Assembly (NCBI RefSeq): GCF_050003625.1
Contig: NC_134398.1
Span: forward strand, 95,689,674-95,753,673
Direction: 5' to 3'
DNA: 64,000 nucleotides
DNA from: Haematobia irritans
Taxonomy: Eukaryota; Arthropoda; Insecta; Diptera; Muscidae
A program made the translations under genes and the position numbers. The notes under the pieces were generated by a model. That model saw only the letters and a program-made list of their open reading frames with translations, was not told the origin of the DNA and did no database searches. Positions 58,900 through 64,000 of the stretch are shown piece by piece. How positions within the stretch are numbered: the stretch's first letter is position 1; every line of letters begins with the position of its first letter.

Positions 58900-59279
58900 T
58901 ATATCAAATAAAATCAGTTTAAGTCCCGCCTCTTTATATAAAAATTTTCCAATTGAATTACACCTCTAGAAAATTATAGGGTACGTTTTAAATGAGACTA
59001 TAATAATTTCTGTTTTGGTAACAAGGATTGCTCAGAAAAGTATAAGACTGTAAACTAGTTTTATCAATGGCTCCCGTCATCCTGTCTTTTATCAGTTTCC
59101 GAGATGCTTCATAAATATGGGAAATATGCATCAGAAAAAAAAATCTTAGTCGTATACGTTACAAAAGAGAGCAAGAGAGAGAGATCATATTTGACACTTG
59201 AGATGTAAAAGCTTTTGCTTGAGATTTTCCCCAGTAAAAATTTGTAATCTTATTTATCACCTCTTATGTTTGCAAAATT
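58900..59279. other. Non-coding interval
   Basis: AT-rich, with a GAGA-type run at 59170-59186. No gene or clear repeat boundary seen. Confidence 0.4.
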
Positions 59280-59670
59280 TCATCGAAATCTGTTCAGATT
59301 TAGATATAGCTTCCATATAAATGTATCGCCCGATATTCCCAAATTTTGCCATAAATCCCTTATTTATAAACCGATTTTACTCAAAGTTGGCGTACTCTAA
59401 TTTTCTAAAGTATTAACTATATTTGCAAAATATCATGATTCAGATTTAAATATCGGTTCAGATTTAAATATAGCTCCCATATATATATGTATCGCCCGAT
59501 TTTCGAAAATTTGGTCATAAAACCCGAACCGATCTTACTCAAATTTAGCACACAGTAACCTTCTGCGGTATCAACCAAATCTGCAAAATATAATCCAAAT
59601 CGGCTCAGATTTAGATATAGCTCACATATTTGGATTTTTTACTCACAATGATTGAGCGATTTCCTCTTTT
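59280..59670. repeat. Third minisatellite type (TATAGCTCCCATATA...CGCCCGATTTT)
   Basis: Diverged units with TCAGATTTAGATATAGCTCC, TGTATCGCCCGATTTTC and ACTCAAATTTAGCACAC. It resumes at 60284-60440 and 63375-63640. Confidence 0.75.
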
Positions 59671-59905
59671 TATACCCTAAACCACATAGTGGTCAGGGTA
59701 TAATAACTTTGATCTGCCAAAAAATGTGCCTACCAGAAATATTGATTTTAGACCCCATAAAATATATACCGATCGACTCAGAATCACTTCCTGAGTCGAT
59801 CTAGCGCTTGGTGACCGTCTGTCCATGTATTTGTTGTTCACAGGATTCCGGTCGCAATTATTAACCGATTTTGATGAAATTTGGTACAGGGTGTTTTTTG
59901 ACACA
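59671..59905. repeat. Terminal hairpin region of a repeat element (TACCCT...AGGGTA)
   Basis: TACCCTAAACCACATAGTGG and TCAGGGTA form a hairpin at 59673-59700, followed by ACCGATCGACTCAGAATCAC and GTCTGTCCATGTATTTG, the usual end of fly minisatellite-bearing elements. Confidence 0.55.
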
Positions 59906-60194
59906 AGGACGAACGCTATTGAATTTGGAAGAAATCGAATCAAGACAAATGCATACCGACAGACAACTATTAAACACAGTCAAAAGAAGGAAAGTCGCAT
60001 ATTTGGGTCATATAATGAGAAATGACAAATACAAATTTGTACAATCTATATTAAAATATACTATTGAAGGACGCCGAAGCAGAGGCAGAAGAGAAATGTA
60101 CTGGCTTAAAAATATTCAAGATTGGACAGGATACAGGGACGAAATAAATACAATATATGCTGCTAAAAATCGAGAACTAACACAATTAATATAA
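59906..60194 (+). pseudogene. Non-LTR retrotransposon RT C-terminal fragment
   Basis: The frame reads LLNTVKRRKVAYLGHIMRN, KYTIEGRRSRGRREMYWLKN, QDWTGYRDEINTIYAAKN and stops at 60192-60194. This GH(I/V)-R / EG(K/R)RSRGR pattern is typical of the region after the RT in RTE-like LINEs. A 3' untranslated part with ACGCAAATAAAGAAGAG ends near 60283, where minisatellite resumes, so this is a 5'-truncated insertion. Confidence 0.75.
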
Positions 60195-60442
60195 GAATAT
60201 GAGAATTCAAAGAAAAAAAATATGTAATATTGTATGATCGCTTTATATTCGAATATCGGATACGCAAATAAAGAAGAGATTTAAATATAGCTCCCATATA
60301 TATGTATCGCCCGATTTCGACAAATGGGATCGCGTTGCGCTTTTTTACAAACGGATCGTCACCAAATTTGGCAAAAATTAATCTTCTTCATCACCCTTCA
60401 AGTTTGCAAAATGTCATCCAAATCAGTTCAGATTTAGATATA

Positions 60443-61433
60443 ACAGGTTGGCTGAAAAGTCTGACACATAGATGGCGTCGCTAGTATTAAATGCATATTA
60501 TTTTTATATAGTACCAACCTTCAAATGATTCGTGTCAAAATTTGACGTCTGTAAGTCAATTAGTTTCTGAGATAGAGCGTCTTTTGTGAAGCAACTTTTG
60601 TTATTGTGAAAAAATGAAAAAAAAGGAATTTCGTGTTTTGATAAAATACTGTTTTCTGTAGGGAAAAATACGGTGGAAGCAAAAACTTGGCTTGATGAGT
60701 TGCCGGACTCTGCCCCAGGGAAATCAACAATAATTGTTTGGTATGCAAAATTCAAGCGTTGTGAAATAGCACGGAGGACGGTGAACGCAGTGTACGCAAG
60801 AAAGAGGTGGTTACCGACGAAAACATCAATAAAATCCACAAAATGATTTTGAATGACCGTAAAATGAAGTTGATCGAGATAGCAGAGGCCCTAAATATAT
60901 CAAAGGAACGTGTTGGTCATATCATTCATCAATATTTGGATATGCGGAATCTCTGTGCAAAATGGGTGCCGCGCGAGCTCACATTTGACCAAAAACAACA
61001 ACGTGTTGATGATTCTTAGCGGTGGTTGCAACTGTTAACTCGTAATACACCCGAGGTTTTCCGTCGATATGTGACAATGGATGAAACATGGCTCCATCAC
61101 TACACTCATGAGTCCAATCGACAGTCGGCTGAGTGGACAGCGACCGGTGAATCGTCTCCGAAGCGTGGAAAGACTCAAAAGTCCGCTGGCAAAGTAATGG
61201 CCTCTGTTTTTTGGGATGCGCATGGAATAATTTTTATCGATTATCTTGAGAAGGAAAAACCACCATCAGTGACTATTATATGGCGTTATTGGAGCGTTTG
61301 AAGGTCGAAATCGCGGGAAAACGGGCCCATATGAAGAAGAAACAAGTGTTGTTCCACCAAGACAACGCACCGTGCCACAAGTCATTGAGAACGATGGCAA
61401 AAATTCATGAATTGGGCTTCGAATTGCTATATA
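60443..61433 (+). pseudogene. Mariner element copy 2 with degraded DD34D transposase, 3'-truncated
   Basis: Begins TA|ACAGGTTGGCTGAAAAGTC. The transposase reads on the plus strand from about 60614 (MKKKEFRVLIKYC) with a stop near 60659, a shift and divergence near 60780-60805, then VVTDENINKIHKMILNDR, WVPRELTFDQKQQ, a TAG at 61018-61020, VTMDETWLHHYTHES, a shift near 61265, and FHQDNAPCHKS. It ends at GFELL, before the third Asp, where TA-rich sequence and the Tc1 insertion begin. Same family as 34747-36034. Confidence 0.85.
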
Positions 61434-61746
61434 CAGTGGCTCACATTGAAAGTCGGGCAAACTATGTGAAAAAATTGTACACCTCACAAAAAAGTTTTTT
61501 TTTAACGTTTTCGGAAATAGTTTTTAAAATTAAATAAAGCATTTATTAAGGAATATAATAATGTAAAAAAGATATACTCCAGTGTAGTTATAACAAGCTT
61601 AAAAACGAAATATTCAGAAAAACCTTAAAACTAGGCTCACAGCGAAAGTCGGGCAAACTCATAATTTTTATTTTGTATGCATTATTTAGTATTTTGTTGC
61701 ATATCCTTTTTGAGTTTCGACATCTTTTAGTCTCTTTGGGATAGAT

Positions 61747-62773
61747 TCAACCAATTTTTTTACAGACATCAGGACTTATTTGGTCCCATTCTTCCTGTAA
61801 TGCAGCTTTTAATTGATTTTTATTAGTGCACAGTCTATTTTGCATTCGGCGCCCAAGTTCATCCCACAAATGCTCGATTACATTAAGGTCAGGACTTTGA
61901 GCAGGGGTTTTAATTACCTTAGGACAATTATACAATAGCCAGGTTTTTGCTATCAGCGATGTGTGTTTTGGGTCATTGTCCTGATAAAATTTAAAATTAT
62001 CGGCAATACCCAACTTGCGTGCGCTTTCCTTAACATTTGCTTTCAAAATGTCGAGATAAATGTTTTTATCCATTATACCTTCTATAAAATGAAGGTTTCC
62101 GACACCTGAAGCTGACATGCAGCCCCACACCATCACTGATAAGCCTCCGTGCTTCACTGTCTTCTTAGTGTTCTTATGACAAAATTCTTCATTCCGCTTA
62201 CGCCAAACATAACGACGACCATCGGAGCCAAACAAGTTAAATTTGCTCTCATCAGTAAAGAGGACCTGTAAACTATGAAAATACTAATGGAAATATTCGG
62301 CTAGCATGTTTTACAAATTCTACCGTGCTCCAAAATGAAAAATCCTTCGAAATGTGCTCACGTGCGAATTCTAACCGATCTTTCCTATTTTTCTCACTGA
62401 TGCATGGCTTTTTACGGGCTACTCTGCCATTTAAATTATTTTTCCGTAGTACCCTTCGCACCGTTTCTGCATGTACTTCTATTCCAAAATTATTTTTGAC
62501 GATTGTGGCAAGTTTTGGAGCGGAAATAAATGGATCCTTTTGTACTTCACGTACTATGAACTTTTCGTCTCTTGGACTGAGTTTCTTTTTTACTGCTGCA
62601 CGTTGTTTGTTTGATATTCTTTCGTCTTCCTTATATCTTTTGATAATGTCATGGACTGTCGACTTGCTTTTGCTAACGATATTAGCAATTTCGCGCTCGG
62701 TCTTTCTTTCTAAATAATTATTAATAACAATTTTTCGTTCTTCCAATGTGGACTGTTTAATTCTACGCGACAT
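61747..62773 (-). CDS. Tc1-like transposase (DD34E), two exons, apparently intact
   Basis: Minus strand, exon 1 62773-62324 (150 codons), intron 62323-62266 (58 nt, GTAGAA...TTACAG), exon 2 62265-61747 (172 codons and TGA), 322 residues, near the usual 340. MSRRIKQSTLEERKIVINNY opens the first helix-turn-helix (TEREIANIVSKSKSTVHDII); a second follows (ISAPKLATIVKNNFG, ETVRRVLRKNNLNGRVARKK). Catalytic residues: D155 in VLFTDESKFN, D246 in FYQDNDPKHTS, E281 in SPDLNVIEHLWDEL, with exactly 34 residues between the last two. GGLSVMVWGCMSASG is the Gly-rich box. Without the intron the frame would stop in VFS at 62273, so splicing is required. Transposes by cut-and-paste at TA. Longer N-terminal readings exist upstream but this Met matches the family. 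Confidence 0.9.
62266..62323 (-). other. Predicted 58-nt intron in the Tc1-like transposase
   Basis: On the minus strand ACG|GTAGAATTTG ... TAGTTTACAG|GTCCTC. Removal joins FWST to VLFTDES in phase 0. Many Tc1/mariner elements lack introns, so this is notable. Confidence 0.8.
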
Positions 62774-63133
62774 TGTATTAAAAATTTGAGTAAATTTCGG
62801 AACTTTGTATTTGGACGGCGGCTTGAGATCAACTAATGATTTTCCAAACCAAAAATAATAAGTGATGCTCAAATATAACGGTAGAACATGTGCCATTTTC
62901 TTCGAATTTGCTTTGCCCGACTTTCGGTGTGAGTATATTTCTTAGTTTTTTTTCAAATAAGCTTTTGTAGTACAGTTACAAACAAAAGTTACAGCGATAT
63001 TTCAATTTAAGTTTGTTGTATACTAAGTAACTTTATAAATGTTTGAAATGAATTTGAAAAAAAAGTGAATCAACATGTTTAAACTAGGTGATAACTTGTT
63101 TATAATAACTTGCCCGACTTTCGATGTGAGCCA

Positions 63134-63924
<791 letters not shown>

Positions 63925-64000
63925 GATAGGATGGTACAAATTTAGTACGAAGGCTGAAAGGAAAGTCATAATCCAAGAAATACAAAAAGTTCCGTCAGTC
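63925..64000 (+). pseudogene. Tc1-like transposase fragment running off the window (same family as 33975-34735)
   Basis: AATTTAGTACGAAGGCTGAA and AATCCAAGAAATACAAAAAG are the inverse of 34337-34400. Only about 75 bases are visible. Confidence 0.6.

Overview
This is AT-rich, intron-poor insect DNA in which almost every recognisable feature is a transposable element (TE), usually broken and often nested inside another. I see no convincing single-copy host gene. The TE mix (BEL/Pao, gypsy/errantivirus, LOA-type LINE, Penelope with a GIY-YIG endonuclease, mariner, Tc1, hAT, PIF/Harbinger) and the 153-bp minisatellites built around 'tatatgggggctata' and 'ggaccgata' suggest a higher dipteran, probably a calyptrate fly. 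The degree of nesting suggests heterochromatin, for example pericentromeric or sex-linked. The organism and the chromatin state are inferences.

Layout. 1-10386: head-to-tail tandem units of a BEL/Pao internal region without LTRs. Each unit joins the beginning of integrase in frame to the C-terminal part of Gag, and the last unit runs on into a deleted integrase. 10451-10924: a Gag zinc-knuckle fragment of another BEL family behind a good splice acceptor. 11862-19022: an errantivirus-like element (RT, RNase H, integrase, Env) with frameshifts, a repeat inserted in the integrase, and a partial second integrase copy that ends in a long (TA)n tract. 19218-20365: AT-rich repeats with a tandem duplication. 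20572-29774: a foldback-like element with long inverted arms holding a minisatellite element, which holds a DD41D mariner deletion derivative and a hAT element, which itself holds another hAT-type element and a second minisatellite element.

30775-34737: a decayed Tc1-like element split by a 2.9-kb element (CACWGAAAAAA termini, 2-bp target duplication). That insert carries a spliced, polyadenylated-looking multi-exon unit made partly of repeated mini-exons. 34738-41580: another minisatellite element, interrupted by a mariner (DD34D), a head-to-head pair of Penelope-like elements (itself hit by the second DD41D copy) and a LINE 3' end. 41588-43202: further CACTG-type pieces. 43203-48105: a LOA-clade LINE with ORF1, endonuclease, RT and RNase H, inactivated by stops and frameshifts. 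48106-51935: a PIF/Harbinger element with a Myb/SANT-type gene (+) and a transposase gene (-), both with introns. 51937-57050: a Penelope 3' end with a hammerhead-like motif, then a CACWG-type insertion holding tRNA-derived SINE copies and palindromic AAACATAT repeats. 57190-60442: Tc1 relic, hAT-type element, minisatellite and a LINE 3' end. 60443-64000: a broken mariner, then an apparently intact Tc1 element (DD34E, one 58-nt intron) next to (TA)n.

How the genes relate: they do not form a host pathway. They are parts of separate mobile elements, and their relations are those of insertion order. The most unusual items are the circularly permuted BEL array with an A-B-A pattern, the CACWG element family with its mini-exon transcription unit, the Penelope hammerhead-like motifs that keep stem II pairing with different sequences, and the intact Tc1 element.
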